Of a stretch of 7,850 bases of DNA, positions 1 to 6,351 are shown in pieces. The position numbers were made by a program, and so were the translations under genes. Position 1 is the first letter of the stretch. Every line of letters begins with the position of its first letter. Location: positions 1 to 7,850 of the forward strand of contig JAKFCU010000062.1 in assembly GCA_036676475.1 (NCBI GenBank), given 5' to 3'. Origin of the DNA: LC029 sp036676475 (GTDB lineage Bacteria > Bacillota > Bacilli > Aneurinibacillales > RAOX-1). The notes beneath the pieces are model-generated. The model had not been told where the DNA came from, searched no databases, and saw only the letters and a list, made by a program, of their open reading frames with translations.

Positions 1-57
1 TTCTGCAACTAGATTGCTAGTTTGTGCGTCTTAATAGTGGAAGAAAATGCTCTGATC

Positions 58-92
58 ATTTTTATCACTAACCCCATAGTGGTCAGTAAAAA
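58..92. repeat. Imperfect inverted repeat in the 5' leader of the SLH gene
   Basis: An inverted repeat lies just upstream of the SLH protein gene. ATTTTTA followed after a 3-nt bulge by CTAACC (58-73) pairs with GGTCAG plus TAAAAAT (81-92), with one mismatch and a CCATAGT loop. It has A rather than T after the right arm, so it is not a classical intrinsic terminator for rightward transcription. It could be an operator or a 5'-UTR hairpin ending about 20 nt before the Shine-Dalgarno site at 111-117. No convincing promoter hexamers were found in 1-57. Function is unknown. Confidence 0.35.
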
Positions 93-125
93 TTATTTAC
101 ATAAAAGCAGAGAGGAGAAAACAGC

Positions 126-2807
126 ATGAATAGATTTATTTGTCGAACAGTCTCAGGTTTCCTAGCTTTAATGATGGTTCTTGGAGTACTGTCTGTAGGT
201 CAACTTCCAGTGAGTGCTGCAGGAAAGAAATTCTCGGACATTGGAGCCAAACATGAATGGGCATTACAAGATATTACGAAGATGTCAATTAAGAGAATCG
301 TGGAAGGAACGCCAGATGGAAGATATTTGCCAGATCAGGCGGTTTCTCAAGAACAAGCCATAGCGATGGTTCTACGAGCTATGGGGAAGAAAGAAGAAGC
401 GGAATCCTATACAGGGAAGGATCACACGGCTTCTTATCCAAGAGTCACCGATTGGGCAAAAGGCTATGTTTCGGTTGCTCATAATGAGGGTCTTATCAAA
501 TCGGAAGAAAGCCAACGCTTTAGTGGCGATTATGCAGCCTCCCGCCAATGGATCGCACAATTATTGGTTCGTATGATCAATAAAGAAGGAGAAGTTTTTG
601 CCTATGATAATCTAGATAAATCATTCTCTGACCAAGGTGACATTGCTGATTGGGCCAAAAATTATGTTAATCTAGCCGCTTCCGAAGAATTTGACTTGAT
701 TAAAGGTTTTCCCAACTCCAATGGAACGTATAGCTTTAAGCCAAAGGCAAGTGTAACTCGTGCTCAGTTAGCTGTTTTGATCAGTCGTGCAGAAAAATAT
801 CTACCCGCTCAAGCAGGTTTCGAAATGCAAGGAGAGCTATTGTCTGTGGGTGATGAATTATTAATTGGAACGAACGAGGGAAATAAAAAGTTATCCCTTA
901 CAGCTGACACTTTAATTTTTAAAGATGGAAAAAAAGTGTCGATGTCCAGTCTTCAACGCTTTCAGCCGGTATTGATTCTTACCAGTACGAGTATAAGCAC
1001 AACGGCAGATTATATTGAAATTCTGGATGAGGCTGCTGTAACAGAGACGATCTCCGGTACCTTAACCAAGGTCCTCAAGGAATTTAATACGATTGCTTTA
1101 ACGACAGGAGAAGGTCTGAAAACATACCAACTAAGGGATCAAGTAACCTTCGGATCCAAGGATGGAACCGTGCAGTCTGTGAATGACCTTGCGCAAAATG
1201 ATACTGTGGAGTTGACCATCTCCGGAGGACGTGTGACGAAAATCTATCGTCTTGTAGGCGAAACCGATGTGAAGTCCAATGGAGCCATATATGATGTCGA
1301 TGTTACAAGCGGTTTGTTAACCATGCAAAAAGGATCTGAAGCGGTAAAGGTGTATACCATTTCAAATGTTACAGAGGTATCTTATCCGGATAACCGTTCA
1401 ACCGGTCTGAGCGGTCTTCGCAAGGGAATGGAAGTTGAACTAAACCTGGAGCGAACTGCCGTCACAAAGATTAAGGTCCTTACCATTATTGAGGAAGGCA
1501 CTGTTATTTCCGTTTCTCCGGATCGCGCCTATTTGACGATTCAAGATAAGCTGACCAAGAAACCGAATGTATATGCTTTAGGTGGGGATGCGGTTCTAAA
1601 ATTTAACGGAGGAACTGCAGCAACTTCAGCGGACATCCTTGCTGGGGATGAAGTTCTGATCCAAATTGGCAGCACCGGCAGCATTAACTCGGTAGAAATT
1701 TTAAACCGCACGGCGAAACCAACGTCTGGCGTTTCCGCGGATTTAATAGAAGGTAAAGTATTTTCGATTGATGAAAATGAAAATACCATTATTCTTGAAT
1801 TCACCAAGGACGGTAAAAAATCGTATCAGCCTTATGAATTCGCTGACGCCTATGAGCTGTATATCAATGGTGAGCTGGAAAAAGACTTTGATGATGTTAA
1901 AAAAGACATGAGAGCCAAATTGTATCTGTTCGAGGATGAAATTGTTTACCTTGAAGTGGATAATAGGGTAGAAGGAACAGTTGTTCGTGTAGATAAAGAT
2001 CATCGAATCCTAACCCTAACTTTGTCGACGGGTGAACAAAAGCCGTACTATGTGAACAGCAACTATGATGTGACCATCCGCCATGAGAGCGGAGAAGATT
2101 TATCTGATTTGGAAAGAAACGATTTTGTCCGCGTACAGTTAGATAATGCAGAGAAAGTGACGGATATCGAAGTGCGCCGTGACTTTGCCTACTTGGTAAC
2201 GGATGTCTATGAAAGCAGCAAGAAGCTGTATGTGGAAGATGAAGATGAAGATGACTACACCATGTATGTGAATGCCGGTGTATCGCTCATTGTGCCAGGC
2301 GAATCGAAGCCGAAGATTGGAGACGTGAAGGAAGGCGATATCGTCAAAGGGACTTACCTGGGTGATGATCTGGAAGCTATAGAAGTACTTCCTAGCTATC
2401 TCGGTATGGTTAGCAGTATCGATACGAACAAGAAGCAATTCACTATTTTGAAGAATGATGGAACATCGGTCACCCTCTCCTTTGGAACCGGAGATGTGAT
2501 CAAATATAAAACGACTTCGTATACGCAGTTGAGCAACTTAGCTGTGGGGGATCGACTTCAGATCAGTACCTGGCTGGGGGGCAAAAAGCGAATCACCAAG
2601 ATGGAAAAGATAACAGGTGAGTTTTATTATAAAGATAGTAACTATGTTTACGTGATCGAAGGTGTTAAGAGCTACAAATATTCACCAGATCTATTGGTTC
2701 GCGGGCAAGGAAACCAAGGGATTACATTGGATTCCTTGAAGAAAAACGATAAAATTTCCATGTACCGATTAGATGAACTTGTATACGAGATTCAGAAGAC
2801 CAATTAA
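126..2807 (+). CDS. Secreted SLH-domain (S-layer homology) cell-wall-anchored protein with beta-repeat stalk
   Basis: This gene encodes an 893-residue exported surface protein. The ATG is preceded by AGAGGAG at 111-117 with 8 nt spacing. Residues 1-32 form a signal peptide: basic MNRFICR, a hydrophobic stretch to about residue 27, and a signal peptidase I site near VSA-A. Three SLH domains follow, at about 36-87 (KFSDIGAKHEWALQDI), 106-150 and 167-222 (ending VTRAQLAVLISRA). In this family, SLH triplets bind pyruvylated secondary wall polysaccharide, which would fix the protein to the outer wall. From residue 235 to the end there are about nine related beta-rich units beginning near 235, 310, 385, 457, 542, 616, 687, 758 and 829. 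Each opens with a G-x-[VL]-x-x-[VI] strand. An acidic run, EDEDEDD, lies at 704-710. No enzymatic motif is visible, so it may be an S-layer component, spacer or adhesin-like scaffold. The export and SLH assignment is secure; the exact role is unknown. It ends in a strong terminator and appears monocistronic. Confidence 0.9.
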   Translation: MNRFICRTVSGFLALMMVLGVLSVGQLPVSAAGKKFSDIGAKHEWALQDITKMSIKRIVEGTPDGRYLPDQAVSQEQAIAMVLRAMGKKEEAESYTGKDHTASYPRVTDWAKGYVSVAHNEGLIKSEESQRFSGDYAASRQWIAQLLVRMINKEGEVFAYDNLDKSFSDQGDIADWAKNYVNLAASEEFDLIKGFPNSNGTYSFKPKASVTRAQLAVLISRAEKYLPAQAGFEMQGELLSVGDELLIGTNEGNKKLSLTADTLIFKDGKKVSMSSLQRFQPVLILTSTSISTTADYIEILDEAAVTETISGTLTKVLKEFNTIALTTGEGLKTYQLRDQVTFGSKDGTVQSVNDLAQNDTVELTISGGRVTKIYRLVGETDVKSNGAIYDVDVTSGLLTMQKGSEAVKVYTISNVTEVSYPDNRSTGLSGLRKGMEVELNLERTAVTKIKVLTIIEEGTVISVSPDRAYLTIQDKLTKKPNVYALGGDAVLKFNGGTAATSADILAGDEVLIQIGSTGSINSVEILNRTAKPTSGVSADLIEGKVFSIDENENTIILEFTKDGKKSYQPYEFADAYELYINGELEKDFDDVKKDMRAKLYLFEDEIVYLEVDNRVEGTVVRVDKDHRILTLTLSTGEQKPYYVNSNYDVTIRHESGEDLSDLERNDFVRVQLDNAEKVTDIEVRRDFAYLVTDVYESSKKLYVEDEDEDDYTMYVNAGVSLIVPGESKPKIGDVKEGDIVKGTYLGDDLEAIEVLPSYLGMVSSIDTNKKQFTILKNDGTSVTLSFGTGDVIKYKTTSYTQLSNLAVGDRLQISTWLGGKKRITKMEKITGEFYYKDSNYVYVIEGVKSYKYSPDLLVRGQGNQGITLDSLKKNDKISMYRLDELVYEIQKTN

Positions 2808-2808
2808 A

Positions 2809-2853
2809 ATGAAGAAGGAGACCAGTCCGCTAAGCGGTGGTCTCCTTCTTCAT
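2809..2853. terminator. Strong terminator hairpin between convergent genes
   Basis: It starts 2 nt after the stop of the SLH gene. A perfect 16-bp stem pairs 2809-2824 (ATGAAGAAGGAGACCA) with 2838-2853, and an inner CCGC-TAA-GCGG hairpin (2827-2837) extends it to about 20 bp. The rightward T-tract is weak (TATTCT). On the minus strand the stem is followed by TTTAATT, so it may act in both directions and insulate the convergent SLH and dat transcripts. Confidence 0.8.
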
Positions 2854-2873
2854 TATTCTAATAATGGACGGAT

Positions 2874-2910
2874 AAAAAAGGGCGAGCCTCCAAGTGAGGG
2901 TGGTCCCTTT
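2874..2910 (-). terminator. Intrinsic terminator of dat
   Basis: Read on the minus strand, AAAGGG (2882-2877 complement partner at 2905-2910) forms a stem with CCCTTT, and an inner CCTC/GAGG pairing (2896-2899 with 2887-2890) lies inside it. The stem runs directly into a TTTTTT tract (2879-2874 on the plus strand reads AAAAAA). It lies 10 nt after the dat stop codon, the usual arrangement for a Rho-independent terminator. Confidence 0.75.
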
Positions 2911-2919
2911 ACCATTCTT

Positions 2920-3744
2920 TTAAATCAGTGACTCAAATTGTTCTTGTAAGCGTTGGGTAAGGGGTCCCGGTGAACCCTCTTTTACCCTTTTTCTATCTAT
3001 ATTCACAATAGGCATAATCTCGGATGTCGTGCTGGTGACAAATACTTCGTCTGCGGCAAATAGATCCTCTAATGTAAAGGGACTTTCCACGACTTCAATT
3101 TCCGTTTGCTTAGCGATCTCGAGAATAACAATACGAGTAATCCCGCCTAAAATTAAGTTGTCGAGCGGATGGGTATGCAGCTTTCCGTTTTTGACAATAA
3201 ACAGGTTTGAAGAGCTTCCTTCCGTTACGGTACCGTTGCGATGCAAAATGGCTTCATAAGCACCCTGCTCAGTTGCCTTCTGCTTTGCCAATACACTGCC
3301 AAGCAGATTAAGGCTTTTGATATCGCAACGGAGCCAACGGATATCATCGGTTGTAATGGCTGAAACGCCTTGTTTCATTAACTCCGTCGGTCTTGGTTTA
3401 CGGGTGACATATCCTGTCAATACCGGTTTTGGGTCTTGGGGGAATGGATGATTACGAGGCGCATAGCCACGTGTGACTTGAAAATAGATTTGACCATTTA
3501 TTAAATTATGTATTTCTATGAGCATGATTAGATTCTCTTCTAGATTGGCAAGAGGTACTGGAAGTGTAATACCAATTTGCTTGGCACTGTATTCAAAACG
3601 CTCAAGATGTTCTTTTAACCTAAAAATCTGACCGTTATAAATGCTGACGACTTCATAAACCCCATCACCAAATTGGTAGCCTCTGTCCTCAATATTGATA
3701 CGAACTTCCTCGCGGTCAATAATTTGGTTATTGTACAAGATCAT
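2920..3744 (-). CDS. dat: D-amino acid aminotransferase (PLP-dependent, fold type IV)
   Basis: The product interconverts D-alanine plus 2-oxoglutarate with pyruvate plus D-glutamate (EC 2.6.1.21). It works in the cytoplasm and feeds D-Ala and D-Glu to peptidoglycan. From the chosen start the protein has 274 residues, close to the roughly 283 usual for Bacillus Dat. The catalytic lysine is K143 in DIKSLNLLGSVLAKQ, and E175 in TVTEGSSSN contacts the cofactor nitrogen. Y30, R97 and H99 (PRNHPFP) correspond to the Tyr31/Arg98/His100 carboxylate trap known from the Bacillus YM-1 enzyme, which favours Dat over branched-chain aminotransferase or aminodeoxychorismate lyase. The frame is open upstream to 3846, but MILYNNQIID at 3744 is the family-like N-terminus and has a GGGGG Shine-Dalgarno run at 3754-3758 with 9 nt spacing. 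The extra 34 residues of the longer frame look unlike the family. It is divergent from nrdJ and convergent with the SLH gene, so probably transcribed alone. Confidence 0.92.
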   Translation of the reverse strand: MILYNNQIIDREEVRINIEDRGYQFGDGVYEVVSIYNGQIFRLKEHLERFEYSAKQIGITLPVPLANLEENLIMLIEIHNLINGQIYFQVTRGYAPRNHPFPQDPKPVLTGYVTRKPRPTELMKQGVSAITTDDIRWLRCDIKSLNLLGSVLAKQKATEQGAYEAILHRNGTVTEGSSSNLFIVKNGKLHTHPLDNLILGGITRIVILEIAKQTEIEVVESPFTLEDLFAADEVFVTSTTSEIMPIVNIDRKRVKEGSPGPLTQRLQEQFESLI

Positions 3745-3771
3745 ACCGAACATCCCCCTATTCATTATAAA

Positions 3772-3800
3772 ATTACAAGACTTGACTTTCATCCAATCAA
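3772..3800 (-). promoter_or_regulatory. Probable sigma-A promoter of dat
   Basis: On the minus strand, TTGATT (-35, plus-strand 3795-3800) is followed after 17 nt by TGTAAT (-10, plus-strand 3772-3777). A start near 3765 would leave a leader of about 20 nt that includes the GGGGG ribosome binding site. The -35 is 4/6 and the -10 is 5/6 to consensus. The nearby NrdR-like box 1 begins 8 bp further upstream. Confidence 0.45.
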
Positions 3801-3808
3801 CGCAACTT

Positions 3809-3856
3809 CTACAATATATAGTGTTAACATAAAAAACGTCTATCAATATATTGAAT
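3809..3856 (+). promoter_or_regulatory. Tandem NrdR-box-like operators upstream of nrdJ
   Basis: Two near-palindromic sites fit the known NrdR box consensus (acaCwAtATaTwGtgt). Box 1 at 3809-3824 contains CAATATATAGTGT, matching the central and right half fully. Box 2 at 3841-3856 contains CAATATATTG, matching the core, with weaker flanks. The gap is 16 bp, so equivalent positions are 32 bp apart, about three helical turns. That is the tandem spacing known for NrdR, the ATP/dATP-sensing Zn-ribbon/ATP-cone repressor of ribonucleotide reductase genes. Box 2 overlaps the proposed -35 of nrdJ. The regulator itself is not in the window. Confidence 0.75.
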
Positions 3857-3879
3857 GTGTCTTTCTCCTATGGTATCTT
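3851..3879 (+). promoter_or_regulatory. Probable sigma-A promoter of nrdJ
   Basis: TTGAAT (3851-3856) and TATCTT (3874-3879) are separated by 17 nt; each matches consensus at 4/6. The -35 lies inside NrdR-like box 2, so repressor binding would block polymerase. The expected leader is about 65-70 nt up to the ATG at 3954. It holds no recognisable cobalamin riboswitch. Confidence 0.5.
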
Positions 3880-3953
3880 TAACTATACCCGCACAGACCT
3901 AATTTATCAAACATCAAAGAGTGAGGTCAATTTAATATAATGGAGGACTAAGG

Positions 3954-5010
3954 ATGGATTTTGTAAAAACAACATATCGCCTGGAAGGTTTAAGTGAGAA
4001 GATTTTCTTGGACCGCTATGCGATGAAGGATCTCGATCCCGACCATATCCAAGAAGGAGATACGGTGATTGCCCTGACCAAGGACGATCCTAAATTTCCG
4101 CAAAAAGAGGTAGGTGTGGTCACGAAGCGAAACGGAAGGGACGTAACCGTGAAGCTTCGCAGTGGAGAAGAGATCGTTACCAATCCTGAAAAAATGATCA
4201 AAGCCCTCGAAGAAACGCCGGACAAGATGTGGGATCGATTAGCTTACACCATGTCTCGTTGTGAACAAACTTCAGAAAAACAACAAGAATGGGAAGATAA
4301 GTTTAGATATTTGCTCGATGATTGGAAGCTAGTACCTGGTGGACGTATTGCTGCGGGAGCAGGTGCCAATGATGAGTTGACATTATTCAATTGTTACGTA
4401 ATCCCTTCCCCACACGATAGTCGTGGAGGAATTATGAACACCCTCACGGAAATGACCGAAATCATGTCCCGTGGCGGTGGAGTAGGAATCAACCTTTCTT
4501 CTTTAAGACCAAGAAGAGCTCTAGTAAAAGGAGTAAATGGATCTTCCAGCGGATCTGTGAGCTGGGGTGGATTGTTTAGTTATACGACTGGATTAATTGA
4601 GCAAGGTGGCTCAAGAAGGGGAGCCCTTATGCTCATGCTTTGGGACTGGCACCCTGATTTGCTAGAATTCATTACCATCAAGCAAACAGCCGGTCTAGTA
4701 ACCAATGCTAACCTTTCGGTATGTGTCAGCAATGACTTTATGAAAGCTGTAAAAGAAGACTTGGATTGGGACTTTGTTTTCCCGGATTCAAATGATCCTG
4801 ACTATGATGCACTATGGGATGGAGATTTGCAAAAGTGGAAAGAGCTTGGAAAAGCCGTGAAGGTTTACAGAACGGTTAAAGCAAGAGAAATTTGGCACAC
4901 CATTATAGAGTCAGCTTGGAAGTCGGCAGAGCCTGGTGTGGTGTTCATGGAACGGTATAATGATCTGTCTAATTCTTGGTATTTCAATAGAATTATAGCG
5001 ACGAATCCAT
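3954..5010 (+). CDS. nrdJ: Adenosylcobalamin-dependent (class II) ribonucleotide reductase, exon 1
   Basis: This is the N-terminal 352 residues plus the first base of codon 353 of NrdJ. The enzyme reduces ribonucleotides to deoxyribonucleotides, using adenosylcobalamin to make a thiyl radical. The ATG at 3954 has GGAGG at 3942-3946, 7 nt away. Visible family segments are VPGGRIAAGAGA; redox cysteine C147 in LTLFNCYVIPS; the glycine-rich GGGVGINLSSLRPRRA; GSSSGSVSWGGLFSYTTGLI; and VFMERYNDLSNSWYFN leading to ATNP. N351 is the asparagine of the catalytic N-x-C-x-E motif. The frame reads on into the intron for four residues (LKVA) and stops at 5022-5024, so unspliced RNA gives a 356-residue product lacking the active-site cysteine. 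The 5' boundary is set by the reading frame: only T5010 joined to G6365 restores TGT for cysteine. The spliced total is 845 residues. Confidence 0.93.
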
Positions 5011-5060
5011 TGAAGGTTGCCTAAATCATTCTATCTCATACATTGTTTAAAATTTTATTT

Positions 5061-5079
5061 TATGAGGTGACTTTGTATT
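5061..5079 (+). promoter_or_regulatory. P2 hairpin overlapping the endonuclease ribosome binding site and ATT start
   Basis: TATGAG-GTGA-CTTTGTA (5061-5077) can fold as a P2-like stem with a GNRA (GUGA) loop, resembling the AAGGUGACUU hairpin of the T4 td intron. The same bases include GAGGTGA (5064-5070), a 7-nt perfect match to the anti-Shine-Dalgarno sequence. It lies 6 nt before an in-frame ATT (5077-5079). No ATG, GTG or TTG in that frame lies at usable spacing; the next in-frame ATG is at 5110. Confidence 0.5.
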
Positions 5080-6039
5080 AATAATGATAAATATGAAGTT
5101 GCAAAAGAGATGTTTCTAGAAGGGAAAATGCCATCGAAGATTTCCAAGGACGTAAAGATTCCTTTATCCTCATTTCTCCACAGACTTGAGAAAGAAGGTT
5201 TGTACAAGAGGAAGAGAAATAAAATATTTTCTCTAGAACAAGTCGTGGAGATTATGGTGTTGAGAAAAAAGGGATATGCTGCAGAACGAATCTCAAAGGA
5301 ATTAAACTTACCACTGAGTCGGATGGTGGAGTTTATTAGAGAAGAGTTGTCAGGGACTAAAGTTATTAATAAGATAAATCGAAGTAAATCCAAGAGAGTA
5401 AAATACTCACTTAACGTTCACTTCTTTGATGAGATTAATAGTCAAGAAAAAGCATATTGGTTAGGTTTTCTTTTTGCTGATGGATCCCTACACAAAAATA
5501 AGTTGACTATCAGATTATCAAAAGAAGATAAAAGTCACCTATATAGATTTACTTCGTTAATTGAATTTACTGGAGAGCCTGTGGATGTTCAGGTGGATAC
5601 AAATTTCAAGAAAAATGCTGAACTATCTCATCTGCAGGTGAATTCAACTGAGTTAGCAAGGGCGTTAAACAAATACATGCCATTAGGAAAAAAATCTGAT
5701 AAATTAATGTTCCCTCAGTGGTTAGATCACAAACTAATCTGGGATTTTATTCGGGGATATTTTGATGGAGATGGCTTTGTAATTACGACTCGTAAACAAA
5801 TTGGATTCTGTGGAAACCCTGTCTTTCTTCAACACTTAAAAGAAACGTTTATTTCCTTTGGTATTGCTTCTGAAAAGGATGGTTATTTTCAACACAAAAA
5901 GGATCATTATGCTGAGTTAGTCTTTGGTGTTAGAGTATCTAGAAACATCGCGAAAATGATGTATGAAAATGATAATATTTCATTAGAACGAAAAAAGAAT
6001 GATTATTATTTGAACCATAGTGGATTTAAAACCCCTTGA
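5077..6039 (+). CDS. LAGLIDADG homing endonuclease encoded within the nrdJ group I intron
   Basis: This is an intron-encoded DNA endonuclease that would cut intron-less nrdJ near the insertion site and drive homing. Numbering below is from ATG 5110 (309 residues). Two LAGLIDADG helices are present, YWLGFLFADGS (116-126, catalytic D124) and FIRGYFDGDGF (213-223, D221), so a monomer can form both half-sites. The N-terminal third (1-80) has two helix-turn-helix-like segments, about 1-31 and 43-78. A basic linker (SKSKR, 92-96) follows. The coordinates use ATT 5077 because codons 5086-5109 read DKYEVAKE, which completes the first helix-turn-helix, and because the only good Shine-Dalgarno (5064-5070) serves that codon. 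ATG 5110 has just AAAGAG touching it. The conservative extent is 5110-6039. The last codons (ACC CCT TGA) overlap the intron core. Base use looks more A/T-rich than nrdJ, consistent with separate origin. Both catalytic aspartates are intact, so it is probably active. Confidence 0.88.
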   Translation: MNNDKYEVAKEMFLEGKMPSKISKDVKIPLSSFLHRLEKEGLYKRKRNKIFSLEQVVEIMVLRKKGYAAERISKELNLPLSRMVEFIREELSGTKVINKINRSKSKRVKYSLNVHFFDEINSQEKAYWLGFLFADGSLHKNKLTIRLSKEDKSHLYRFTSLIEFTGEPVDVQVDTNFKKNAELSHLQVNSTELARALNKYMPLGKKSDKLMFPQWLDHKLIWDFIRGYFDGDGFVITTRKQIGFCGNPVFLQHLKETFISFGIASEKDGYFQHKKDHYAELVFGVRVSRNIAKMMYENDNISLERKKNDYYLNHSGFKTP

Positions 6040-6351
6040 ATTGCTGGGAGTTCCTTAGAGTTATATGAACCACAACGTGACTGGAAACAGTGAGCGTGAA
6101 GGTAAGAAAATCATATGAATTGGATAATCAGCAGCGAATCACCTACGGGGATACCTAGGGTGAACGTTCAACGACCATCGAAACCGTAAAAGGATGTTCC
6201 TTTTAGAAGGGAGTAGAGTAGGCTATCAAGTGCTTATAATGGATAGCCGAAGCAGGGGGGGCGGTGAAAGTACCGTTATGATATGGTCTGTTCTATATCG
6301 AGAGATATAGCTGTGATAATCACAGGAGTATTGGTTTAGCACGCTAATACT
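6032..6351 (+). ncRNA. Catalytic core of the group I intron (P3 to P9 region)
   Basis: This covers the gene-free stretch after the endonuclease. P3 pairs CCCCT (6032-6036) with AGGGG (6254-6258). P5 is extended by 6061-6068 with 6111-6118 (8 bp) and carries an ACTG-GAAA-CAGT hairpin (6080-6091). P6 pairs TCACC with GGGTGA (6139-6162 region). P7.1 is AAAAGGA-TGT-TCCTTTT (6188-6204), and P7.2 is GGCTATC/GATAGCC (6221-6227 with 6242-6248). P8 is CGGT/ACCG (6262-6265 with 6272-6275). P9 is CTATATC-GAGA-GATATAG (6293-6310), followed by CTGTGA-TAA-TCACAG (6311-6325) and AGTATT/AATACT (6327-6332 with 6346-6351). Pairings were drawn by eye; all stems are well-formed, so the core looks intact. Confidence 0.82.

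Noticed and set aside
1541..2438. Minus-strand open frames within the SLH gene
   Set aside because: They lie wholly inside a long, clearly coding gene, have no ribosome binding sites, and lack any family-like sequence. They are shadows of the plus-strand gene.
3764..3769. TATAAT on the minus strand as the dat -10
   Set aside because: A start near 3757 would fall inside the GGGGG ribosome binding site, and the -35 position reads ATGAAA. The TTGATT-17-TGTAAT pair just upstream fits better.
3745..3846. Longer N-terminus for Dat (34 extra residues)
   Set aside because: The extension has no family-like sequence. The ATG at 3744 has a good Shine-Dalgarno and gives the expected positions for Y30, K143 and E175.
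3936..3941. TATAAT as the nrdJ -10
   Set aside because: It is a perfect hexamer, but it lies directly before the Shine-Dalgarno at 3942. A transcript starting about 7 nt downstream would lack its ribosome binding site, and no -35 is present at 17 nt.
3857..3953. Cobalamin riboswitch before nrdJ
   Set aside because: The leader is too short, and no B12-box-like segment was found by eye. NrdR-type sites are a better explanation for control.
6255..6261. Run of seven G as a sequencing error or phase-variable tract
   Set aside because: It lies in non-coding intron RNA at the 3' strand of P3, so it has no frame to switch. Minor length error cannot be excluded but would not change the interpretation.
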